Positions 23,301 through 33,700 of a stretch of DNA of 62,000 nucleotides are shown in pieces. Both the position numbers and the translations under genes were made by a program. The notes beneath the pieces were generated by a model. It searched no databases. It saw only the letters and a program-made list of their open reading frames with translations, and was not told where the DNA came from. The DNA is taken from assembly GCA_009746045.1 (NCBI GenBank), contig RPFO01000080.1, positions 2,248,315 to 2,310,314 on the forward strand, read 5' to 3'. The stretch's first letter is position 1; the number at the start of each line of letters is the position of its first letter. This DNA comes from Mesostigma viride (lineage: Eukaryota; Streptophyta; Mesostigmatophyceae; Mesostigmatales; Mesostigmataceae).

Positions 23301-23694
23301 GTTTAAACGCTCAACGATCACGAAGCTGTCACAACGCAAAAGTGGAGTCGATGCTTGCTCGACCTAGCTCACATGCTGACGGAGCCTGGCGCCCAGCAGT
23401 ACAGATGCCAAACCTATCCTAATGCCAAGGTGTCTCGTCGACTCCACAACTTAGCAAGCCATTTGGCATTCTAGCTCTCAGTGCATTCAGTTCCCTCGCG
23501 GCTGTGTTGCTCACAACTTGAACACGTGCTGAAGTATTCAAGAAGGTTAACTATAATGCCCAGCTAGTAGGGCCTATGCTGTGATGGCAGCAATTAAGTA
23601 CAGTAGCCCTTAGTGCCGTGACTATATTCTAGTTTCATGCGCTTATACCTGTATAGTACCGAGGCAGTAGTCCAGTATTTAGGAGACTCTGCGG
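23301..23694. other. No gene recognised
   Basis: Sequence between the hAT-like element and the TATA-bearing repeat. No exon-like or repeat structure was noticed. Confidence 0.4.
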
Positions 23695-23860
23695 TTCAGC
23701 ATGGGTGAACCCGGCCTGGGTATGCCGGCGCTAAAAATTCTCAGGCTCCGGCCGGAGAGGCCTTTATACTCTCCCAAACCGGCGCCTCTACTACGTGCGT
23801 TCCAAGCCTATATATCCAGCCGTGGGCTCTGGACCATGCGGCAGCCTTACTGCATCTGCG
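23695..23860 (-). repeat. TATA-bearing dispersed repeat, copy 1
   Basis: In reverse complement it matches 60729-60865: GATGCAGTAAGGCTGCC, TAGGCTTGGAAC, GGCGCCGGTTTGGGAGA, TATAAAGGCCTCTC, GGAGCCTGAG and GGCATACCCAGG occur in the same order and spacing. A TATAAA box followed by a short GC-rich block suggests a promoter carried by a mobile element or gene family; no coding sequence was seen. Confidence 0.65.
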
Positions 23861-23863
23861 ATT

Positions 23864-23945
23864 AAGTAAGTAAGTAAACACGCGCTCCCGTTGGGGAGTC
23901 ACGGAGCACCGGACGCCGAGTGCTTTTAATCCCTGTATGTGCACA
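23864..23945 (-). mobile_element. 5'-truncated LINE 3' end with (ACTT)n tail
   Basis: On the minus strand, CAGGGATTAAAAGCACT, then GGTGCTCCGTGACTCCCC and AACGGGAG precede an (ACTT)n tail. The same end occurs at 44461-44541, where the tail is (AATT)n. Only about 80 bp of the element remains. Confidence 0.7.
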
Positions 23946-25265
23946 ACTCCCCGCCAACTACCGAGGAGTCTGCATCCAGAGCGCCGCGCTCAAGTTGTTC
24001 ATGCATGCGCATGATCCTCAACCGCCTTCAGTTCTGCTCTGGCTGGACTGTCCGGTCACTTGGGGGAAAGCCAACTGGGGTTCCGGCCCAGTGGTCGCAA
24101 CACCGTCATGGCCATCTTCGTTGCGCGCTGTCTCATTGAGGAGATCGCACTCCTGCAGCCTCAGTGGTGAGTTTCCCGCCATCTTTATCTTCGTCCGCCG
24201 GTCGACTTTATCAAGGCATTCGACTCTGTACTCTGGGACGCTCTTTGGGTCGTTCTCGCCCGCGCTCGCGTCCCCACCCCCCTGATTGCATGCTGTCATC
24301 CCGGCGCTCGCTGTATTTGGGGTCGACCACCTCGGTGCGCACTCAACACGGCACTACCCCGCCATGTCCACTGCAGACAGGCGTCTCAGCAGGGCTGCGT
24401 CCTGTCACCGTACCTGTTCATTATTGTAGTGGATTATGTTGTGCGCCAAGCACGTGCCTGCTTTGCTAGCATGGCTCAGTGGCCGTGCCCCTGGCCTCAC
24501 GATTCAGAACGAGACCAGGGCAGGGGGGCCGACAAGCAAGCTCAGTTTACTCGCTGAGCTCATTTATGCCGACGTCGGACATCACGCTCATTGAGCAGCC
24601 GGATTCTGCCCAACTTTGGCTGGACTGCCTGGCTCTCAAGGACGGGGCTGTTGGCCTCAAAATCAGCCCCCAGACGGAAGCCATTGCCCTCGGCCTGGCC
24701 GCCCCCCCACCTGAGCTCCGCCTGTTAGACGACACCCCAACTGGTGCCCTTCCCCGCTTCCGGTCGCTTCAAGCTGCAGCCTCGGCAGCTGGCTCCCCGA
24801 CTGCAAGGATGACATGACGACCCGGATTGGTATGGCCTGGGCACAGCTCCACAAGCACCGTCGCTGGTGGAGCAACCCCGCCCTGCCCCGGACTGTCAAA
24901 CGCGACCGCTTCAAGGTCGTCATCCTGACGACCCTGACCTATGGAGCCGAGACGTGGACGCTGGGCGCAAGAGCTGCATGGAGCACCAACTCGACGGCGC
25001 GGTCACCAAGATGCTATACGTAGTGTGCTCAATACACCATTTAGCCTGCACATTAGCCATGAGGATTTGTAAGCTGATTTACCATATGCTTCCCATATTA
25101 TTAGGCACAGTCGCCTGGGCCTCGCCGGGCACCTCGCACGCACAGATCAGGTAGACACGATGGATAGCTCAGCAGGCACCAAGCCCGCCAACCTGGGCGC
25201 TGTGTTCTCACATGGCGTGCCCCGGGCCAAGCGCGGCCACCCGTGGACCTTCCGGGATAGGCTAG
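23940..25265 (+). pseudogene. LINE reverse transcriptase, decayed, copy 2
   Basis: Plus-strand ORF2 remnant in three frames. NYRGVCIQSAALKLF near 23960, an IKAFDSVLWDAL region near 24220, QQGCVLSPYLFIIVVDYVV near 24390, LIYAD near 24560 with the second Asp lost, then LIEQPDSAQLWLDCLAL and VVILTTLTYGAETWTL near 24920. The C-terminus has GLAGHLARTDQV and RGHPWTFRDRL near 25240. The block order matches copy 1, so the two belong to one family. It ends against the (ATTA)n tract at 25268. Confidence 0.8.
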
Positions 25266-25560
25266 GCATTAATTAATTAATTAATAGACACGTGACTGCG
25301 TCACGTGAGCATAAGTCCTCAGTGGGAGGGGAACATGGGATGGAATGGATGGTGTAAGCTATCTAGGTCCTAGTTACAGGGGTGTGGGCACCGCGGCCCG
25401 AATCGCTATGAATGCCGTACTTGGTCACACGCGGAGCCCCCACAGGCTTGGGGGTGGTCTCCGTTCATCACTACTTGCCATCTATCCTTGCGCACCATCT
25501 GCCTCCATATTATTGATCCTGAGGATAGCCGCTACACTACCGCCTCGTCTGCCATTACAG
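25266..25560 (-). mobile_element. Retroelement 3'-end repeat with (TTAA)n tail, copy 2
   Basis: Same family as 17759-18080: a (TTAA)n start, then ACACGTGACTGCGTCACGTG (itself nearly palindromic), AGTCCTCAGTGGGAGGGGAA and the same downstream blocks ending near CATCTGCCTCCATA. Confidence 0.75.
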
Positions 25561-25902
25561 TAGAGGACAGCTCGGATGAGGATTACATCCCCATCTAGTG
25601 CTTAATGGTTGGGGGATGATGCAGACGATTAATTTGTCTAAACTTTTGTGTAATTATTTTTCTAAAGAGATTAGCATAGTACTCCGTGGCATGCCTTTGC
25701 GCATGACACGCAAGTACTTACTTACTTACTTACTGCCTCCATATGACAGACAAACCACTGGAGGCTGCCCGGGTGTGAGCCCGTCACGTCTAGTGTAGCA
25801 CATGTCCATGCCGAGTCTATCATGAAAAGTCCACGGGTGGCGGCCCTGCCGCATGGATGTGTATTAGGCTAGGCATGGATATTCTGATCTTCTGATTTGG
25901 CC
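25561..25902. other. No gene recognised
   Basis: Includes a short (TACT)n tract near 25715. Nothing coding was seen. Confidence 0.4.
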
Positions 25903-26009
25903 GCAAAGGTGAAAACCATTTGCGTTCAGTGCCGGTCCGCGGAAAACGCGATCTGCAAATGAATACAGGCCGGAATCGAACTGGGGACCTCTCGCACTTT
26001 TGATGTATT
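25903..26009 (-). repeat. SINE-like repeat, partial copy 2
   Basis: On the minus strand it has GTGCGAGAGGTCCCCAG, GTTCGATTCC (B box) and the tail CAGATCGCGTTTTCCGCGG. It lacks the A-box side and the last 20 bp of the tail seen in the other copies. Confidence 0.65.
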
Positions 26010-26019
26010 ACCCACATTG

Positions 26020-26316
26020 CAATGGGTTCAGGCCAGGGCAGCTACCCCCTGGCATGTCTGTCATCTGGAGGCAGATGGTTCGCAAGGATAGGTGGCATGC
26101 AGGTAGTCATGAAGGCGACCACCGACCCCCAAGTCTGTGGGGGCTCCGCATGTGACCAAGTATGGCATTCACAGTGATTCTGGCCGTGGTGCCCACAACC
26201 CCCGGAACCCCGTAACCAGGTCTTAGATAGCTAGCTCCATCCATCCCATCCCATGCCACTCGACTGTACTGAGGACTTATGCTCACGTAACGCTGTTACG
26301 TGTTAATTAATTAATG
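26020..26316 (+). mobile_element. Retroelement 3'-end repeat with (TTAA)n tail, copy 3
   Basis: Reverse-complement match to copies 1 and 2. Here the TTAATTAATTAA tail is on the right, so the element points to the plus strand. It directly abuts the next, oppositely oriented 3' end. Confidence 0.7.
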
Positions 26317-26480
26317 TGCACAACAGGAAGAAAGGGCAAAGACCCCCTGTCTCCTTCATGCCAGAGGAGGCATGCCACAGCAGCAATCGGACACGATAGA
26401 CGATCCGGCAAATTCTGTGGGTGCAATAAGACCCGCGTGAGCATATCAGAACAAGTAGCGCGAGCAAGCAAGCGAAGTAT
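26317..26480 (-). mobile_element. Fragment of ORF1-only element 3' UTR
   Basis: Minus-strand blocks GCAT-CC-TGGCATGAAGGAGAC and TCTTATTGCACCCACAG match the 3' UTR of nested element C at about 44340-44465. It shares the (TTAA)n junction with copy 3, giving a tail-to-tail arrangement. Confidence 0.6.
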
Positions 26481-27748
26481 AGCAAGGACGTAACATGGCT
26501 GTCTGCTATGCTTTTGCTATGTCAAAGCTTTTATTGCACCCACAGTTGGGCCTAGTGCGCCTTGATGCAGAAAAGAGCCCTCTGTGGCCTGCCCATTTGA
26601 GGCTCAGCGAGAGAAGCTTGGGCGCCCTCCCTCCTTCTCGTTGTGTATAATAGGCCGGGGTTGAAGGTTCCTTTATATCGGTACCCGCGTGTCGCAGATT
26701 AATTAATTAGGAGACAATCTTTCGCACGTGCCTGGCTGATTGATAAACTTGGCACATTACATTATCCCTGAGAAAAAAAAATTAGAACAACGTGCAAAAT
26801 TGATTAATAAATTAATGTTTATGTACATGTGAGCAGAAGTCCTCAGTGGGAGGGGAACATGGGATTAATTAATTAATGAACGTTGGGGACTCACGGAGCA
26901 CGTAGGGGAACATGGGATGGAATGCATGGATGATGCTAGCTATCTAGTTCCTAGTTACTAACGCGCAAAATGCGGAGAGAAAAACTGCCTGGTCACAGGT
27001 TTCCCTAAATCTGTCTCAAGAACAGGTAGCAAACTTTGCTCGTGAAAATCTGCCAGCCACCCAACCCATCGCTGGCCTAAAAAATATTTGATGTGGTCAA
27101 CAAATGGTTTCACGATTTCGACTGGGTTTCTCCCATCGCGTTCATACACAAATAACGCAAATGGGTCTGACATCCAGACTGGCAGATAGCTGTGTGACTG
27201 AGGGTCACAGCTACTGTAACTTTAATAAGTACTGCAAATAGAAGGTCACGTCTGTGACGCCCCTCCATGAAGGGTGCAGCGCCCGTTTGTGGGGTGCAAC
27301 TGAATTCCTCATATATTCCAAGTGCGAGCAAAAAAACACCCGACAAGGCCGGCAATGGGTTATACCATGCAGTTTGAAAAAAACATAAACTTGGATGCCA
27401 ATTTCAAAAAATTGGGGGAAAACCTGCATGCACGATATCAAAGATATCAATGGGTGCATGCAAGAGGGTCAGACTGGCCATCCAGTCCCTCGCCCACTGT
27501 CAGCATCCTGCGATCATGAGGGCCTGGCCATCAACCAGTTGCTTGCCCCTGGCAATCACCGGGAGTAATCAAGCTGTAAAGCATGTGCGGGTTCAAGCAA
27601 TTATGTGTTGCCGCTAGAGCCGTTGAGTTTTGCTGCTCAAGGCGTGAAGCGTCATGGCTTCAAGCGCTCACATCGCCGATAAATGAGCCGTTCAACACGC
27701 CGCCTCACACGGTCGCACTGCTGATAGTAGCCGTTGAGCATTGCCTCC
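26481..27748. other. Repeat fragments and 3' flank of the synthetase gene
   Basis: Contains short (TTAA)n tracts at 26698, 26806 and 26866, two pieces of the 3'-end repeat family (26820-26865 and 26900-26960) and a fragment of the GGGGACTCACGGAGCAC motif. No gene was recognised before the synthetase stop codon at 27751. Confidence 0.4.
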
Positions 27749-30700
27749 TCACGCGGCTGCATCGCCGATCCTGGCCAGCATCGAGCGCGTGCCGACCAGC
27801 AGCAGCAACGCGACCCACAGCGACACGATGGCCTTGCCCACGCTCACGCGCCGCCCGCGCAGCACCTCAAACGCCGCAAAGATGGCGAGCTGGCAGCACA
27901 GCGGCAGGCACAGCGTGAGCAGACCACTCAGGAGCGGCGACGGCGCTGCCGCCCGCAACGCGCCATAGGTGAGCGGCTCGGCCAGCCGCAGCACGTAGGG
28001 GTGGAAGAGGTAGGTGGGTAGGCTGGCCTCCCCCACGCGCGCCAGCAGCCGACATCCCCGCGCGGGGGCCGCCACGAGCGGCAGCATAATCATCGCCGCG
28101 GAGACGGCCAGCTCGCGCAGCTGCTCCCCCAAGCGGGCGGGCCACTGCGCCCACAGCTCGCCGCGCACCCACCCAACCATGAGGTCCGCCACGGTGCGCA
28201 CGTGTGGCGCCGTGTCGTGGCTGCGCAGGTCGATCAGGGTTCCGTCGGGGGCGACCACGTAGAGCGCGCCGATGACGCACGCGGCCACGTACGCGGCCCC
28301 GCAGGCGCGCGCCAGCCACGGGACGCGCCGCGTGGCGCCCAGCGCGGCCAGGACTTGGCGCGAGAAGAGGTACCCGGCCGCAAAGGGGAGCAGGAGGATG
28401 AGCAGGCGGGGGCCGAACGGGGCCCACCCCGGCTGGTGGAGGCCCCAGGGGCCCCAGAACCAGGTCCCGTGGGCGCGCGCGGCGGGCTCGGGCGGGTCGA
28501 TGTACGCGAGCGCCACGGGGAGGAGAAAGTGGGCGGCCACCGCGCACGCGAGCAAGGGCCAGCGGCGCCGCCGCGCGCGCGACAGGTGTCCCTGCCCCGC
28601 GCCCACGCACAGGTAGGCGAGCGCGTAGTTGAGCGCGATGGAGTAGAGGCCCCACAGGTGGGAGGTCGTGGAGACGATGTGGGGCCGTGCGTGTGCAGAG
28701 CTTCCCACGTTGGAACCCGTGACGGTGGTCAATATGCCCCCCAGGCTTGGGGTTGAGAAGGCAGACCTCGACGCCTCGGATAGGGGTTCTAATGCAGAGG
28801 CGCCGACGGGCAGATTCATGGGCGCTGGGAGGGTGACGTCCGGCGGCATCATGAGGGAATCAAACAGGTGGGAAATCTGGCCCATGACGACCGCCAGCAG
28901 GACCATCAGCGTGACGTGGCGCAGCTGCGCCCCCCCCGCCGACTGCGCGAGGCCGATCCCGGTGCTCAGCCCGAGCCCTGAGAGGCCCCCCCGGCCGGCC
29001 ATCTTGGGCAGGAAGTTGAGCAGGGACGTGTCGTCGTGGGGCGGCCACAGACCGGACAGAGACGTGCTCTGGAAGCAGCGCAGGTTCTGCCCCGCGCAGT
29101 GGCCAAAGTGGACGGCCACGACGTAGTAGGACCAGAGGAAGCGGGAGACGTTGAAGGCGTGAAGGAGTTCCGCTTCCTGTACCCCCATGTCGCCCTCATC
29201 ACCCACTCCTACGGCTGGCCCCCGAGAGTCCACCGTGATGTCCCAAGTGCGCGGAAGGGGATCCTGGGGCTTGCTGCCGGCCTGATCGTGCAGCTGGGTG
29301 GTACCGGTTTCCTTCCCTTTGCCTCCGCCCGGGTTCCTGGTGATGCCAAAGGGGTGGGCCTGCGACGTGTGGGGTTGGGCCGACCTGAGTTGGTAGGTAC
29401 CCTCGCTGGCTTCGGGTGCGCTAGGGTATGAGGGATGCGGAGTGCTGACGGCTGCCCCTTGCGCTCTCCTGCCATGCAGCCCCGTGGGCGCATGAGCATG
29501 GTTCCCCCAGTCATCGTCTTCCTTCTTGTCTGCCTGCCCACTTGTAAATGCTACCCCATCCAGCACGCTCTCTCCCCTCACTCTGCTCTCATCCGTAACC
29601 GCATGTCCAGCATCCCATGAAGCAAGCTTCGCAGATCCCTTCTTCTTTCCCTTCCCCCCTCCTGTCCCTGTCTCCGCCCCCGTCCCCGCCCCCACCCCCC
29701 CACCCCCCTTGCCTGCCTCCACCGCGGCCACCTTCCTTGCCGCCTGTGCCATCTCCTCAATGGTTCGGAAACGCGCGAGCGATGCCGCTCCCAACCGGCC
29801 CAGCGCTGCCACCTCGGGCGCCGCGCCCGCCTCGGCCGCCGCCGCCGTCAGCCCCCTCTGCAGGCGCATCGCGTTGAGCGAGTGCCCCCCGAGCGCAAAG
29901 AAGTCGTCCAGCACCGAGACGGACGCCAGGCCCAGCGCGTCGCGCCAGATGGCGGCAAGGCGGGCCTCGAGCGCGCCGCGGGGGGCCTGGGGCGCTGTCA
30001 ACCCCTGCCCTTTGCCCGCATCACTCATATTCTCTACGCCTGCGCCCGCTTTATTCTTCTCTACATTTAACGTACCAGCCTCTCCTCGCTGGCTTACCCA
30101 TCACCCCATGTACCTCCACGCCCTGCTCCTCCACCGCCACAATTACCTCGTGCCTCCCCACCCCCTCGTGCGTGGCCATCGCCAGCACGGCGGCGCGGTC
30201 CACCTTGCCGTTGCTGAGGCGCGGGACAAACGCCGCGGGGAGGAGCACCGCGGGCAGTGCATAGTGGGGGAGGCATTCGACCAGCGCCGCCGCAGGAGGG
30301 GCACGTCCAGGTGGGCAGGTGCCACCACCGCCACCAAGTGGGAGGACAGCTCCACGGGGGCACCGGAGTAGCATTATTAGCACTGTCTTCAATACCAGTA
30401 TTATTGTTATTAGTATTGCTAGATACAGGGCCCCGGTCCATGGCCACGGCCACGCCGCACTCCTTCACGCCGGGCAGCGACGCGAGCGCCTCCTCCACAA
30501 ACCCGAGCGAGACGCGGAACCCCCGGACCTTGGCCTGCGCGTCCGCGCGCCCGACCACCTCCACCTGCCCTGTCGACGGGACCACCCGCGCGATATCCCC
30601 CGTGCAGTACACCCGGGGGGGGGAGGGGGGTCCGAAACCCCTGCCGCGTCCCCGAACAGGTCGCGAAACGGGTTGGGCGCGAATCGTGCCGCGCTGAGTT

Positions 30701-33700
30701 GCGGCTGGCCCACGTAACCGTCGCGAGCGCGGGCCCGCCCACCCACAGCTCCCCCTGCGCGCCAGGTGGCAGGAGCGCGTGCACCGGCGGCGGCCCGACC
30801 ACGTAGGCGGCCATGCGCGCCATGGGCGTGCCGATGGGGACGCGGCGGGAGGCGGCGCGTGCGCGGGAGAGGACACGGGCGGTGACCCTCGCCAGCACAC
30901 CGTCCCCTCCCGTCTCGCTCGCCCCAAACAGGTTGTACAGCTGGCACCCACGGCGGCCCGCGGCGGCCAGGAAGCGCGTGGCGAGGGCCAGCGGCAAGGG
31001 CTCCCCGCTGCAGATGCACACGCGCAGGGACGAGCGGCGCGTCAGCCAGTCGCGCGGCCGCACCCTGGGGTAGGGGGAGCCCCAGTCGAGAGCGGGGGCT
31101 GGCGATGAAGAGGGTGTATTATTTACAAAACCACTGGCGTTCTTTGCTGGCAAGCACGCAGGCATGGTGCCGTTTACAACGCCACCTCTCCCCTCCCTTT
31201 CCCCATCATTTTCCCAACAACCTTCCTCTTTCCCTCCTCCTTCCTCCTCTGCCGCCTCATCCCCTTCTTCTTCCTCCTCTTCCTCTTCCTCCTCCTTGTC
31301 CTCCTCATCCTCCCCCCCCTCGTGTACGTGCGCCAGCATCGCGTTGAGGAGCGCGGGCACCGCCACGAGCCGCGTGACGGGAAACCGCGTGAGCGCGCGC
31401 AGGAGCAACCCGGGGGCCGCCTCCTGCGCGCGCGTGGCCAGCAGCAGCGGCGCCGGGGCCAGCAGCGCGCCCCAAACCTCCAGCACGTGGTCGATGAACG
31501 TGAACGTGGTGCGCGCCAGGAACAGCTCGTGACCCCTATCTCTGCCATGCTGAAAGCAAAGGTTCTCACTACCACTGCCATTACGAATTTGGCTCGTTTT
31601 ACGACTCATTTTGTGACCAAAAGGGAAACCAGGCTGACCACCACCCGAAAAAGAACGCCCCTTGCCATCACCAACACCTTCCTCTTCCTCCTCTCGATCC
31701 TGCTCTTCATCCTCATTCTCGCTGCCATCTTCACTGCCTTCATCATCCCCATCGTCATCACTCCCCCGCTAACCCTCCCCCTCCCCCTCCTTCCCCCTTG
31801 CCAGCGGGAAGGCGTCCCAATAGATGAGCAGCTTCCACGCCAGCGCCGCATGCGACAGCACCACCGGCTTGGGCGGCCCTGAGCTGCCGGATGTGAAGAT
31901 GAGCAGTGCCGGGTGTGGGGGGCACGGCTCACACGGATTGCTTGTGTCCGGATCTGAAGGCGAGGCATGGGCGTCCACCGCACCTGCAGCAGCAGTTTGG
32001 CCATCCCTTGCCCCCCATGCACTGTCCCTCTCAGCGCCGGTGGCAGGAAAGGCCAGCGGCGTTGCAGCCCCCTCTCTCGGCGCCACCGCCAGCCGGAACC
32101 GAGCGCCACGCATGCCCTCCGCCACCACCACGCCCGCGCCCATGTCCGCGCACCCTCGCGCGACCGCATCACCAGCCGCCCCCGCGCCCACCACCACGAG
32201 GCGCGGGGCCACCTGCGCCAGCAGCGGTAGCGACCAGCCGGGCGGTTGCCGCGGGTCCACGGGCACATACGCCGCCCCCGCAGTGACGCACGCCAGCATG
32301 GCAACGAGCGCCGCCGGGGAGCGGGGCAGCGCGAGGGCCACCAGGACGCCCGCGCCCACGCCCAGGCGCCGGAACTCGGCTGCCAGCGATCGCGCGTAGG
32401 CATCCAGCTGATCAAACGTCACCGCCTGGCGCCCGCAACGCACCGCCACCGCGCGCCGACCGGGGTAAGGGCCCTCGTCCAGGCGCGCCAGGGCTGCGCG
32501 CCACATGGCAGCCAGTGTGGGGTGCGCTGGCGGGTCGAACGATCCCCGTGGCCCGTGGCAGACGCGGCGCAGCATCGCTCGCTGCTGCGCGTCGCTCATC
32601 AGCGGAAGCGACATCACATCAGCGGTGGCAGCTGAGCGGGGGAAAGGGGCGACGGGATAGCATGCATACCTGATGGGCGGCAGATTCCATGATTCCCCTT
32701 GTCCTTACCTTCCCCACCTCCACTGCCCCCGCCATCCGGGTCGTCCGCTCCCTTCGCCATTCCCACCTTCCCATCACCCACGTTATCATGCTTTCCTGCT
32801 GAATGACTGCCCTCCTCCCCGCTTCTTTCCACCTGGTCTGGACGTTGACTCGCGGCCAAACCCACCTTGCCACGCTCCCCCGTTTCCCCCTCCTCCGCCA
32901 GACCACCCGCACTAGCTGCCGCCGCCGCGTGCGCCATGACCACCCCCAGCGCGCGCACGATCGCGGCCACGCTCTCCCTCTCCCACAGATCGCGTGCGTA
33001 CTGCACGGTGCCCTGTATGCCGCCACCTTCCCCCTTGTCCATGTACACCTCCAGGTCCACTTTGGACGTGGTGGGGGGCAGCCATGCGGGCGACGCGCGG
33101 CGGAGCGACAGGTCCCCCTCGCGGGTCAACCGCGCGCCACCCGGCCCTAGTTGGCCCACCATCTCGGCCCCTTCCCCCCACATGAGCAGCAACTGAAAGA
33201 GCGGGTTGGCGCCCGGGCAGGGCGGCGTGCCCATCGCGGCCACCACATGGTGGAAGGGCACGTCGGCGTGGTCGATCGCACCCAGCAGGGACGCGCGCAC
33301 GCGGGAGACCAGGTCGCGGAACGTGTTGCGGGCAACAGCAGGAGAGGGGGCGCCGCTGTTGCCCCCACCACCATGATCGCCACCGTTAGGGCCGCCGCCA
33401 CTCTTGCCGCTATCATGGCCATCCATAGGGCCACCACCACTGGTGACCTTTCCCCCGCTGCTGCTGCTGCTCGTGACATTGTCAACATCGTCAGGGTCCA
33501 CCTCCACACAAATGGCGAGCGGGTTGACAAAGTACCCGACCACGCCCTGCAGCTGCCCGCGGCCCCGGCCGCTCCAGGGTGTGCCCAGGACGACCTTGCG
33601 CTGGCCGCTGTACCGCGCCAGTGTGAGCGCCCAGCACGCCAGCAGGACGGTGACCAGCGTGCACCCGCACGACCGCGCCAGGCGCTGCAGGCCGGACATA

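Noticed and set aside
28202-28756. Plus-strand frames opposite the synthetase gene
   Set aside because: Shadows of GC-rich coding sequence on the other strand; their translations are Arg/Gly-rich without motifs.
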